In this document: positions 20,708 through 30,467 of the stretch, piece by piece
Position numbering within the stretch: the first letter of the stretch is position 1
Layout of the letters: each line of letters starts with the position of its first letter
NCBI GenBank assembly: GCA_037176845.1
Contig: JAYKXP010000299.1
Coordinates: 1-32,761, forward strand
From: Paramarasmius palmivorus
Lineage: Eukaryota; Basidiomycota; Agaricomycetes; Agaricales; Marasmiaceae
Length of the DNA: 32,761 bases
Direction: 5' to 3'
Made by a program: the position numbers and the translations under genes
Notes under the pieces: generated by a model
What the model was told of the DNA's origin: nothing
Database searches by the model: none
Seen by the model: only the letters and a program-made list of their open reading frames with translations

Positions 20708-21403
20708 AGTTGAGCCCTGATTATTGTGATTGAGCCATATTGCAGCCCATCAGTGTTAGAGGGATCCTCCCAGTATAGAGACTCTGGAAGATTACCAGCT
20801 CTATAACAAAGAATCTCTTCTAAACGATCCTCTGGATTGTTGTCATCACTGTAGAGATAGTTCATGATGTTGAAAGCAAAGGTGAATTGTCTAGAGGCTC
20901 AATTGATAAGATTTTGGATTATATCTTTGCCTGCCAGTGGCCATGACACTTCAAAATGCTGCAGCATGTGGTGTATGTCCTGCAATCAGGCAAACTGTTG
21001 GTGGAAGTATGTAGTTATATCTTGAGTGGATTCAGCTGAGTCTCCAATAGGGAGATGTTGTAGGAAGAGTAGGAAAGATGCATGGTCAAAAGCTCAACAG
21101 ATTCAAGGCTCCGGACAACTAGAAACAACAAATATGAGACAGCACCCTGGTAAGGCATCACAAATCACCACTATAAGTCCCTCCTGCAACAGTAACACGA
21201 CACACTCATCAAGATCATTGATAACAATCACATTCAGAAGAGTGTTCCACATATCTGGTGTGACTTTAAAGCAACTTGGCTTGAGGATAAGTTTCAAAAA
21301 TTGGTTCTTGGAGGTAGTATAGAAGATTTCAGGAACTGAGCAATGTTGAACTGAAGAGAGATGTGGGGAAATCAATAAGGTTTGGAGCTGTGCGGAGAAT
21401 TAT
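20680..21403 (-). pseudogene. NACHT-type NTPase fragment (NLR-like)
   Basis: One minus-strand frame, interrupted only by four TGA codons and no frameshift, follows the fungal NACHT domain from after the P-loop. It reads LKLILKPSCF, then the Walker B region VIVINDLDEC (about 21227-21256), then ICDALPGC and FVVSSCPEP (the stretch after Walker B, usually ending SRPEP). It continues with YFHQQFA, HHMLQHFEVSWPLAGKDII, ASRQFTFAFNIMNYLYSD and LEEILCYRAGNLPESLY. The first Asp of Walker B is kept; Arg of SRPEP is Cys. Fungal NACHT proteins are STAND NTPases linked to non-self recognition and programmed cell death. Walker A and the ligand-binding repeats are missing. The TGA codons sit where Arg (CGA) is likely. 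Confidence 0.75.
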
Positions 21404-22021
21404 GTTGGAGACCCCCATGAGCACATGAGCCATGGCATCCAAGGCTCAAGGATTCTTGCTCTACTAAGCCCAGTGGTATCATACAACTTCTTCTAGACAG
21501 TCCAAGCTGGCTGATTTAAGTGACAGCTCACAATCCAATCCATGGATGCAAGAACCTTGTTCTACGCCAATTCAGCAAAGAGTGCTCAGAGGGTGCCAAT
21601 TCCCAGCTGTGTAGTGAATTCAGCCCAGTTTGTTCAAAGCCAACTCCAGCTGGTATATCCAATCTCTCCATTGAAGCCATACCTGATGGAATCCCAGCTT
21701 CCTTCTCTGCGGAATGCATGCTGACCATGCAAATTGGTTTTGAACCTTCATCTGTCTCATCCTTCTCAACACCAACATCCCAATCAAACTGCCTTATCCA
21801 CCTAGCTCTCCTTGTTCATCAAGCCTCCTCTTCAAGTCATTCCCAGTCCATAATGCTAGTACAGTCCAAACTGTCTGGGATTCTAGTGCCTTTTTTCACC
21901 CATGCTGAGATTGGCAAGATACCGCTGACACTGGCATGGAAACCGACCTCTCAAACAACACCCTGTCAAGAATTTGTAAGGACCATAGAGTGCCTCACAA
22001 TCTTTTTCATCAATTAGCGTA
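21404..22021. other. Gap holding one long unassigned plus-strand frame
   Basis: A plus-strand frame stays open for 165 codons (21520-22017) with a Ser/Thr/Pro-rich, moderately hydrophobic product (LSIEAIPDGIPASFSAEC, FTHAEIGKIPLTLAWKP). It has no ATG at the start of the open stretch and no family I recognise. The minus strand here should hold the P-loop part of the NACHT gene but I could not find GxxGxGKS. Real gene or chance cannot be decided. Confidence 0.25.
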
Positions 22022-22464
22022 TTCAACATAGCCGACCACCGTCATATTGACAGCATGATAACATCTTCGCTTAAGCTTCGACATTGTATATATAATATTT
22101 ACAGCCATTTGTTTCGTACAAACACTCTTTCGGTATTTAAACGATGTACTTGTGTCTGTATCAGTAGTCTTGGAATTAACACTTTTACCTCTTAAAGCCT
22201 ATGTTCGTACGGTTATCTTCAGCGCTCACCGTGTTTACCTCCTTCACCTCTGGCTATATTCGTTCAAGTCACCTAGCGATATAGTCTTCCTAGCGCCTCA
22301 CAGCGTTCAATTCAGCTTTGTTGGTGTTGTCAGTGACCCCAACAATAGTCTAGACGGGCTGTAAACGGTCCAGTTTCCCTGCTCTCTGTTTCTTCTTTAT
22401 TCTATCCTATCTATTTTGGTCCAGGTCTTTACAGAATTCCAAGACTACCTGCTTACTATCGTCC
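22022..22464 (+). promoter_or_regulatory. Probable promoter/leader of the long frame at 22465
   Basis: A TATATATAAT box at 22087-22096 lies about 370 bp before the ATG at 22465, and the leader between is pyrimidine-rich (CTGCTCTCTGTTTCTTCTTT near 22380), as in fungal promoters or retrotransposon leaders. It has no coding frame. It could be the LTR and leader of a gypsy-like element, but no paired LTR or clear primer-binding site is seen. Confidence 0.35.
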
Positions 22465-23405
22465 ATGTCGTCTGACAACACAAGCAACATTCCCCAAAAC
22501 ACAAGCACGGCTGCACAGAGTGACCCACCTCGCATACCACCTAAACCAGCTAACATCTCTAACACAGAAGATGTTTCCCAACACCCCGACTTCATTGTCC
22601 AACAACTGTTCAACAATTGGGACCCGTCTTGGCCGCGTGCTTCTTGGCAAGCACCAGGGTTCATGAATTTGCATCCAACACCACTGTATGGACCGAATTT
22701 ACCCATGAATCCTCCATTGGGAAATCCGTTATGGACCCCAAATGTACAAGGAGAAGCTGCACACATGTTTGGCATGCCACCGGCTAACCAGGTACCACCT
22801 GGACCACCGTCGGCTAACAGCATGGGCAGTGGTTATTATCTTCCGCAACTGTTCCATTATCAGCCATACGGTCAAGCCCCCGTACCTTATGGATTTCCAT
22901 ATGGCGGTTTTCAAACCCCAATTCCTGAATCATTACCACCCAGTTACGGTCCCACCCCATATTCCTTTGGAACAGTTCCCGGGTATCCTGCCAGGACTAG
23001 TTTCAGTCAGCTGTTACAGACGCAGCCTGGACAGGTGGGTCCATTGCGTAGCTCACCATACCCTTTCCATTTACAATGAGAAGAGGCTGAGAAACAAAGG
23101 CAAGACAGATTGAGGCAACTCAGAGCAGAGGAGCCAAGTCTTTACGGAACCTTGCCCCTTATGGTTCCCCATCCCCCTGGATTAGTCGATGTTGGTCCAA
23201 ACACGTCAGAACAAGGCAGTTCTTATTGTGCAGAACCCAGTCGGCTATCTGTTCCTGCACAAGCACATGCAACAGCCCCAGAAAGCCCTAGCGTCTTTGC
23301 AACGCAACAAGAAGCTGCACCAGTCAATCGCCCATTTCGCTCATCAAGGGTCCAGGACCATGAGGCACCCCAGATGCTCACACCGGGTCAGCTGGTATCA
23401 CACCC

Positions 23406-23410
23406 AGCAC
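23406..23410 (+). repeat. Copia target-site duplication, left copy
   Basis: AGCAC precedes the 5' LTR; the right copy (27023-27027) reads AGCAT. A 5-bp duplication is standard for copia integrase. The single difference is C against T; in the right copy, and in the uninterrupted gene, that base is followed by G, so it is a CpG to TpG change that also makes the TGA at 27027-27029. Confidence 0.8.
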
Positions 23411-23765
23411 TGTTAGAATTGTACATATGTTTTAGTCTTTAACTCCATGGCCTTTAGTATTTATAACCGCATCTTTACCTTACTTAGACACGCCCCACTT
23501 TATACTTAGAAATATGCCCCTCTCAGTTCCTATTGTAGTCCACCTTCATTATGTATATATAATCATAGTACTCCTATTGTAAATATTATCATCTCTTGCT
23601 CTTGTCCTGCACCAGTACTGCTAAACACAGTCCCAGGCATTTCACAAGTTATATTGATCACCATCAGTACAGACCTAGCTGATTCGCTTAGGCGTTGATC
23701 ACGGTCCGCTTGATCTGACATCAAGTGTTGCACTTTACCTTGCGTAGAGATTATTGCTGCTAACA
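23411..23765 (+). repeat. Copia 5' LTR
   Basis: The repeat starts TGTTAGAATTGTACATATG and ends TTGCTGCTAACA, with TGTTAG/CTAACA as a perfect 6-bp terminal inverted repeat. TATATATAATC near 23552-23562 is the likely TATA box. It differs from the 3' LTR at TATTTATAACC (T; G in the 3' copy) and ACACGCC (C; T in the 3' copy). Confidence 0.95.
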
Positions 23766-23780
23766 GGTTATGGGCCCCAG
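23766..23780 (+). other. Primer-binding site, initiator-Met tRNA half type
   Basis: GGTTATGGGCCCCAG directly follows the LTR. It is complementary, with one extra C, to the anticodon stem-loop region of eukaryotic initiator Met tRNA (around CCCAUAACC), not to a tRNA 3' end. Drosophila copia and yeast Ty5 are known to prime from such an internally cleaved initiator tRNA; the same mechanism is inferred here. Confidence 0.75.
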
Positions 23781-23793
23781 TCTATAAACTTGT

Positions 23794-26660
23794 ATGTCAA
23801 CATCAGAACACCCACAGGAAAAGAATGCCAAGAAACAAATAGAAAAGGCCTTTGCTAATATTCCTCAGTTGGAAACTGGGGGTACAAAGCAGAATTGGAC
23901 CATATGGAAACTCAGGGTTCAGAAGGCAGTAGCATCAGTAGGGTGCGGAGAACTTTTGAAGACAGAAACGACTTCATGTATAGCCACAAAAGGAAAGTGT
24001 CATCCAGTCAGTGGTGCAAACGAAAAATCTGTAGCTGAAAAATTCAGAGACCTTATTCACATGGATGTATGGGGGCCAGCTTCAACCAAAATGTACAAAG
24101 GAGGAGACTTATTGACCATGCTGGATAGTCACACACATTGGTTGACAGAAGAAATTCTTCGGTCAAAAGGAGAAGTGTTTGCCAAATATGTCATCCACCA
24201 AGAAAGACTCAAAACCCAGGAGGATGTAATCATCAAAATACTACATTCAGACAGGGGAGGGGAGTTCTTATCAGACGAATTCTCTGAATATCTCCAAAGC
24301 AAAGGAACAATACGAAGGTTGACTGTTCATGACACATCAGAGCACAATGGGAATGCCGAAAGAGCGCACTTGACATTGTTGAATTATGTTCGAGTAATGC
24401 TCATTGGGTCCGGTTTACCGAAATGGCTTTGGGGATATGCAGTCGACTATGGAGTATTCATTTGGAATCGCATACCTCACAAGGCTATCAATGGAGACAC
24501 CCCTTATTGGCGGAGATACAAGGAACACCCCAGCGGAACAAACATCCAATCCTGGGGATGCATTGTCTTGGTAAAACAAGAAAAGGATCCAGACAAATTA
24601 GGTCCAATGACAGAAGAAGGACAATGGTTGGGACCAGATTACGGATCCAACGGATACCGAATATATTGGCCTAAAACGCGATCTGTCACCATCGAAAGGA
24701 GCATATCCTTTTCTGATCAGAAGACCAGTATCAGCGAAGGAGAGCAAGAACAAATTGATGGATTGTTACAACCAATCGCTGAAACTGGTGTTCCGATCAA
24801 CAAAGCAACTGAAGAAGAAGTGGAATTCATCGACCCAGAAATCATAGTGGGAAAAAGATCACGAAAACCCACAGACAAAGTCAGAAGGATACAACAAGGA
24901 ACAGCTGAAGGTTCCAAGGAAACCAGGGTCATTGAAAGGAACATCACAGCTAATTTAGCAAAAGTCACAAGCGAGCTAGAAAAATCTGATCCATTCACAC
25001 ATCAGGAGGCATTAAAAGGACCAAACAAGGAAAACTGGTTAGAAGCCATGAACGATGAAATAACAAGGCTGAAAAACCGGGATTCATACGACTTAGTCAT
25101 TCCGCCAAAAGACGCAAACATCCTGCCAAACAAATGGGTATACAGATCTAAAAGGAACAAAGAAGGAAAAGTCAACCGATACAGGGCAAGATTAGTCGTA
25201 AAAGGATTCCGACAGGTTCCTGGAATTGATTATTCATTGGATGACACATTTGCATCGGTGGCAAAGTTCACATCTATTTGAACCATCTTGTCTATCGCCG
25301 CATATCACAATATGGTCATTCATCAGATGGACGTAAAATCCGCATATCTATACGGAAAATTAAAGCCCAAGGAAAAAGTCTTCATGAAACTCCCACCAGG
25401 CATAGATATCGGAGCAAAACAAGGAGAAGTGATGCAACTGAAAGTGGCACTATATGGAATGCACTAAGCGGGACGAAGATGGAACGAAACCTTTGTCCAA
25501 TGGTTAAAGGAATTGGGATACAGAAGATCTGAACTCGATCACGCAGTGTTCTTCAAGAAAAACCCATTCACAATCATATTCATCCACGTAGACTACATGA
25601 CCATAGTCGCTGAAAGCAAGGAAAGAATGGAAAAGGAAAAGAATCTTATCAAGACAAAGATGGAAGTCACAGACGAAGGGCAAATAAACTGGTTATTGGG
25701 AATTGAAATAAATCAGGAGCAGGGTATCATTTGCCTTAGGCAAACATCATACATAAAAGCCGTATTGGAACGATTTGGATTGCAAAACCTAAAACCATCT
25801 TCAGCCCCATTCAAGGCATCATCCAAATCGACCAAATGCCATCCTACGCCTCTATCACCCATTTCATCGACATCGCTAGAAAACGAAACCCTTCCCTCGA
25901 ATATCGAAAAGCCCAAGCATTTCTACTCCATGCTGCCAAAGATTGGAGAGGGAAAAGTATCACGAATGTGACTCCCCAAATGCCATTTCGAGAACTAGCA
26001 GGGGCATTACAGTATATATCCATAGCAACGAGGCCAGACATCACCTATGCATTATCGCAGGCTTCAACCAACCTCCAAAATCCCACAAGGGACTCCTGGA
26101 ATGCATTGATAAGGATCTGCGCTTATTTGCAGGGGACCGCGCACATGTGGCTGTCATATGGGACATCGACAACAAAGGAATTAGGAGAGGAAAAAGTCGT
26201 AGGATATTCAGATGTGGACGGAATGACCACGGAAGGAAGGAAGGCCATCTCAGGATACGTCTTCATGCTCAACGGGGGCGCTTTATCATGGTCATTGAAA
26301 AAGCAACCTTTAGTAGCTCTCTCCACTACAGAAGCAGAATACGTCGCGCTCACGCATGCAGCAAAGGAAGTGTTATGGATCAAGTAGTTCATATCAGAAG
26401 TATTTGGAGGAATGGAGGGACCCCTGTTGATCAACTCAGACAACCAAGGTGCAATTGCTTTGGCATTAGGAGACCGCTTCCATGCGAGAACGAAACACAT
26501 TGACATTCGCTTCCATTTCATTTGATATACAATTGAACAAGGGAAGATTGTGTTAGGATATTGCCCAACGGAGAAAATAATGGCCGACCCATTAACAAAA
26601 GGGCTTCCTTCCGCAAAAGTCAAACACTTCGCAAGTCAAATGGGACTATGCTCGGTTTGA
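23794..26660 (+). pseudogene. Copia polyprotein, internally deleted and broken
   Basis: The frame starts at ATG 23794 (MSTSEHPQEKNAKKQIEKAF). After about 65 residues of Gag (NWTIWKLRVQKAV) it jumps to the end of the integrase zinc region, so most of Gag and the protease are deleted. Integrase core motifs follow: LIHMDVWGPAS, LHSDRGGEFLSDEF, HNGNAERAH. RT begins near 25120 (NKWVYRSKRNKEGK, RARLVVKGFRQVPGIDY). A TGA at 25279-25281 and a TAA at 25465-25467 interrupt it. The catalytic YVDD box reads HVDYM (25585-25599), losing the second Asp. A frameshift lies between 25836 and 25971. RNase H is readable (LVALSTTEAEYVAL) but broken by TAG 26385-26387 and TGA 26523-26525. The natural stop is TGA 26658-26660. 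Confidence 0.95.
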
Positions 26661-26667
26661 AGGAGAG

Positions 26668-27022
26668 TGTTAGAATTGTACATATGTTTTAGTCTTTAAC
26701 TCCATGGCCTTTAGTATTTAGAACCGCATCTTTACCTTACTTAGACATGCCCCACTTTATACTTAGAAATATGCCCCTCTCAGTTCCTATTGTAGTCCAC
26801 CTTCATTATGTATATATAATCATAGTACTCCTATTGTAAATATTATCATCTCTTGCTCTTGTCCTGCACCAGTACTGCTAAACACAGTCCCAGGCATTTC
26901 ACAAGTTATATTGATCACCATCAGTACAGACCTAGCTGATTCGCTTAGGCGTTGATCACGGTCCGCTTGATCTGACATCAAGTGTTGCACTTTACCTTGC
27001 GTAGAGATTATTGCTGCTAACA
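26668..27022 (+). repeat. Copia 3' LTR with adjacent purine tract
   Basis: It is the same 355 bp as the 5' LTR apart from two positions. The tract GAAGGAGAG (26659-26667) touches its start and is the expected primer site for plus-strand synthesis. AGCAT after its end is the right target copy. Confidence 0.95.
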
Positions 27023-29254
27023 AGCATGAGGATCAACTTTGATTGATCTCAGTACGCCTATTGGGGAAGTAGTTGAAGCTATGTCTGCACCGGACCACGA
27101 GGCTATCCCCAATCCCATAACTGATCAAGGGACTAATCTCCGACAATTTTTCTATCTTTGTTGAGATGTCCTGAATGACCTCGGGTATCAAACTCGTGAA
27201 CATTCTACACCAGCATCTTGGGCAAGAATGTTTGACAGAGTTAGGTGGACTCCCTATAATCAACTCCCCCCAGATGTTCAACTACGTCTGATCTGTGACA
27301 GAAACCTTTGGGCACAATTCAAGGAATGTTATGGTACTCTTACCAATGATCTACAGTTGAGGGAGTACATGTTTGAAACAGACTCTCCTCAGTCCAATAT
27401 GTGGAACGTCAATCCATATGATCATCCCAGAGCACCAGAACCCTTATCACCCACTTCTGTCCAAGGGTCAACATTATCCAGAGACAACCCATTTTCTGAT
27501 AGACCAACATCTAGCATTTCAGCCAGAACCAGGTTAACCGAACGTCAATGGCAGAAATCAAGAAGAATTGGTGATGGTTCCGTCAGCCCACCAAGAACTC
27601 TGTTCAATACTGGGCCCCCTTCTGGAAACGTCTATCGTACGCCTATCTTCCAGCCACATGCGTCAGCTATCGGGTTGGGACTAAGCCCTGCACAACCAAG
27701 TATCACCGTTACGTCCCCAACGCCACCTGCCAGAATGGTAGAAAGACCAGAACAGCATGGGAAACCTGCCTCTGTACATACGGTGTCAGACGAAGGTTCC
27801 GTAGAGGAGCAGGTTAACCGAGAAGAGGTGTACATGGGTCCCCCAAAGGGAAGTGACGACAGTCTAGCCAGGTCGTACCAGAAAGAGGCTCAGGAGCAGG
27901 CAGAAATCGCCTATGATAAACTGGGAACACAGTTTGAGTCTTCTACCGAGTCCTTGCTTGATGCAGCACCTACTATAGAAGAACTCATTAACATGGCACA
28001 GGACTGGGATGAGGAGACACGAAGTGAACTTCTGAGTCAACTGATTTCAAACCTTGTCCAATGGACCCAGAATCAGAGTCCCCCCATGAGTAATGGGCCA
28101 GCCTCTGCTAGCCTTCCCCAAACATCTTCTCCTGCAACCATTGAAAGCCGAATTCCATCTCCTACAATAACCCCAATCACGAGAGAGCCCTATTTTGCAG
28201 ATCCACCTACCACAGTACCCCCGACTACAATGAGTCATAGCTGATCTGTCCACTGGGCACCTCAGGCAGTTGACTACGAACCTATACCAGGCTTTCTGGT
28301 TAAAGAAGAACCAATAGCAGGACCCTCTTCGCATGCCACCTCCTTGGACAAGAAACCACGTTCTGAGCGACGAAAGGACTGGCGTGACAAAAATGTTCCA
28401 AAAGCAGATAAAGCCCCAAAGGAATCAGTTCCTCCAGAGTCCCAGCCACCAACTCATCCTGAAGTACAGTCCTCTTACACGATGGAAACAACGACTTCTA
28501 CACTGTCCAGCTATGCCTTTTGACTGCCTAAGAACCATAAGGAAGAAAGAGAAATGGTTAAGGCAGGCAGGAAGACAAAAGTGGCAGTACTTTTAGAGAA
28601 GTTGAAAAGGAGAAAAGAAGATGCTGAGAGGCTAAAAGAGTGGGAAGGCAGAGACGTTCCTCCTCATTTGACCTCCACACAAATTTCTTCACATCCATCA
28701 ACCACGACTATGCGAACTCCTTCAATTCAGTCTACTCCAGACTCCTTTTCTTGATGGATTAACCCTGGACAGAGCTCCAACACTCTTCTTCAATCACCAA
28801 GCACACCACCGGCTAATCAGGGAGCCCGTACATTGGCTCCTGCGACTACTGGAAGTGCCAGTTATGAAACTGATGTCGAGAGGTCAGTTACTGACCTCGA
28901 CGTTACCTGAACTACAGCAGCACCACCTGGTGATCCAGACGGGTCAGATCCTTCTTCAGACAATGAGCCAAACTGCCCAAAGGATCCTCCCCCGGTAATT
29001 CCATCCAGAAGGAAAAAGGAGAGGAAGTTAAGACCAGCTGTTGATGAGTCTTCTTCTACAGACAAGAAAGAACGTCGAGAAGAACGACGACAAACACGGT
29101 TGGAGAAGGAAATCAATGCCAAAATAGCCACTGAGTCCAAAATTGACATTCGCAAACCACTTCAGTCACCCCCCATACAGGACCTAATAGGTCCATCCCT
29201 TGAGGTGAGCAGTTGGGCCTCTTAGGTGGGTTTTTTAGTTGTGGTTACCTCAAT

Positions 29255-30102
29255 AGGCAACTACCTCTACCTTAAGCCTGCAATAGGGTATTTTCCTGGA
29301 ATTCAGCTAAATTGAGGTTTAGGCAGCTACCTATATAGTATAAAAGATTTCAAGCTATTGCCTGGGCTTTATTGGTAAATACCATATTTGTGTGACGTGA
29401 CAGGGGGTGTCAGGGGTCCTGATTCTGAAAAATAGGCTATAAAATAGGCATTTATGCTCTGATATTGCTTTCAATTATTCTATTATTGATGCCTTTATCT
29501 TGTTTTAAGTGTTTATAAGACTTGGATAGTGTAAATCCTATATAATTGTGCCTATTTCTCATTAAATAGCATGCTCTCCAATATAGGCTATACAAATGTA
29601 AATGTGACATATAAAATGCTATTGAGTATTGATATTAGACATAATAATCAGAGTAAAATAATATAAAACTCTAACCACAAAAAGCAGCACAGTATTTACT
29701 ATTAGTAGCTTAAAATATAGATGCTAACACTATAAAATTGTAATCTTATCAATTTGGTGAGTATTATAGGTAGCTATCTGTAAATTGAAAGCAGATATCT
29801 GATTCCATATAACTTAAGAATCTCTATCTATCATTTAAAAATAAGATAGGTAGCAACCTGTATCCTCTAGGCACTTGCTTTAATATAAATGGTGTCTACC
29901 ATAGCTCATAGGTATATACCTTGAGTTAGTCTATACTATAGGTAATTACCTGAAAGTGATATGGGTAACAGGTAGTAACCTATATCTTTCAGGTATCTGC
30001 CCTAACATCAATGTATCTACCACAGATCTCAGGTAGTTGCCTCAGGCTCTTTTAGACTACAGGTAATTACCTCAAAGCTATATAAGTGACAGGTGTTTGC
30101 CT
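29255..30102. repeat. Array of AGGTA-NN-TACCT palindromes, about 30-bp step
   Basis: Twelve-bp near-palindromes of the form AGG(T/C)A-NN-(T/A)(A/G)CCT lie at 29255, 29321, 29768, 29848, 29910, 29940, 29970, 30031, 30061 and 30091; weaker ones are at 29374, 29869, 29891 and 29991. The last cluster is on an exact or near-exact 30-bp step (29910, 29940, 29970, then 30031, 30061, 30091). Two centres are perfect AGGTAATTACCT (29940 and 30061) and one is AGGTATATACCT (29910). The sequence between units is variable and AT-rich, so the palindrome is the conserved part. Confidence 0.8.
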
Positions 30103-30215
30103 GAGATAGATATATAAAATAATACATATATTATTATACTTTCTATAATTCAAAACAGGCAAGGACCCAGAAGAATTCATGAATTATTTTTTTACATACT
30201 TTATGGTGCTTTTTT

Positions 30216-30356
30216 GGGCGCTTTTTTAACAGGAAAATAATTCCCACCCCTTCTGACATCATTTAAACATTATTTTAAAGTTATTTTAGAGTTTTTGAGC
30301 GCTTTTTGAGCGCTTTTTTTAATGGAAAATTATTCCCACCCCTTCTGACATCATTT
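30216..30356 (+). repeat. Direct repeat pair, about 49 bp
   Basis: A 49-bp unit with GCGCTTTTTT, GGAAAAT and CCCACCCCTTCTGACATCATT occurs at 30216-30264 and again at 30308-30356, 92 bp apart, with a few differences. It lies just left of the giant inverted repeat and may be part of its subterminal region. Confidence 0.8.
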
Positions 30357-30467
30357 GAGATCTTCTCCACTCCGCTTTTTTGGTCCCAAAATAGAAGGTG
30401 CTCTTACCTCACTATTTTCTACCTGGAATCAATGCATTGGGGGGCTATTGGGGCATGCTGGGGGGCT

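Larger units (their letters stand above)
23411..27022 (+). mobile_element. Ty1/copia retrotransposon, recent, internally deleted
   Basis: The element is 3,612 bp with 355-bp LTRs that differ at only two positions, a primer-binding site touching the 5' LTR, a purine tract touching the 3' LTR and a 5-bp target duplication. The internal frame has the copia order (Gag start, integrase, RT, RNase H). Most of Gag, the zinc knuckle and the protease are deleted, and the RT is damaged. It is the youngest insertion here and interrupts the long frame starting at 22465. Because the LTRs are nearly identical while the coding part is already non-functional, it was probably copied with proteins from an intact relative. 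Confidence 0.95.
22465..29225 (+). pseudogene. Long Pro/Ser-rich frame (Gag-like?), split by copia, TGA-broken
   Basis: Leaving out the copia insertion (23411-27022) and one duplicated 5-bp target copy, one frame of about 1,047 codons runs from ATG 22465 to TAG 29223-29225. It is interrupted only by TGA at 23077, 27027 (target-site copy), 27162, 28242, 28521, 28752 and 28908, with no frameshift. The N-third is Pro/Gly/Tyr-rich (PPSYGPTPYSFGTVPGYP). The middle has a structured block (ASWARMFDRVRWTPYNQLPP, VQLRLICDRNLWAQFKE). The C-third is highly charged and probably coiled (LLEKLKRRKEDAERLKEWEG, KKERREERRQTRLEKE). The mix resembles the long front part of some basidiomycete gypsy Gag proteins, but I see no zinc knuckle. 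A GTGAGC near 29202 could be a splice donor, so the gene may continue. Confidence 0.55.
29226..30467. other. AT-rich non-coding stretch
   Basis: No protein-like frame was found on either strand. The stretch contains the palindrome array described separately (29255-30102), and T-rich segments with GCGCTTTTTT words near 30216-30320. It lies between the end of the long frame and the giant inverted repeat, with a sharp rise in A+T after about 29270. Confidence 0.6.

Noticed and set aside
22407..22823. 138-residue minus-strand frame opposite the Pro-rich frame
   Set aside because: It is the Gly-rich antisense shadow of the Pro-rich plus-strand sequence.
22465..29225. Selenoprotein or UGA recoding to explain the many in-frame TGA codons
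   Set aside because: Fungi generally lack selenoproteins, the same TGA changes occur where relatives have Arg in several unrelated dead elements, and the CpG context explains them.
29910..30102. CRISPR-like array (about 30-bp period)
   Set aside because: The host is eukaryotic, the conserved part is only a 12-bp palindrome, and the linkers are not spacers of even length between identical repeats.
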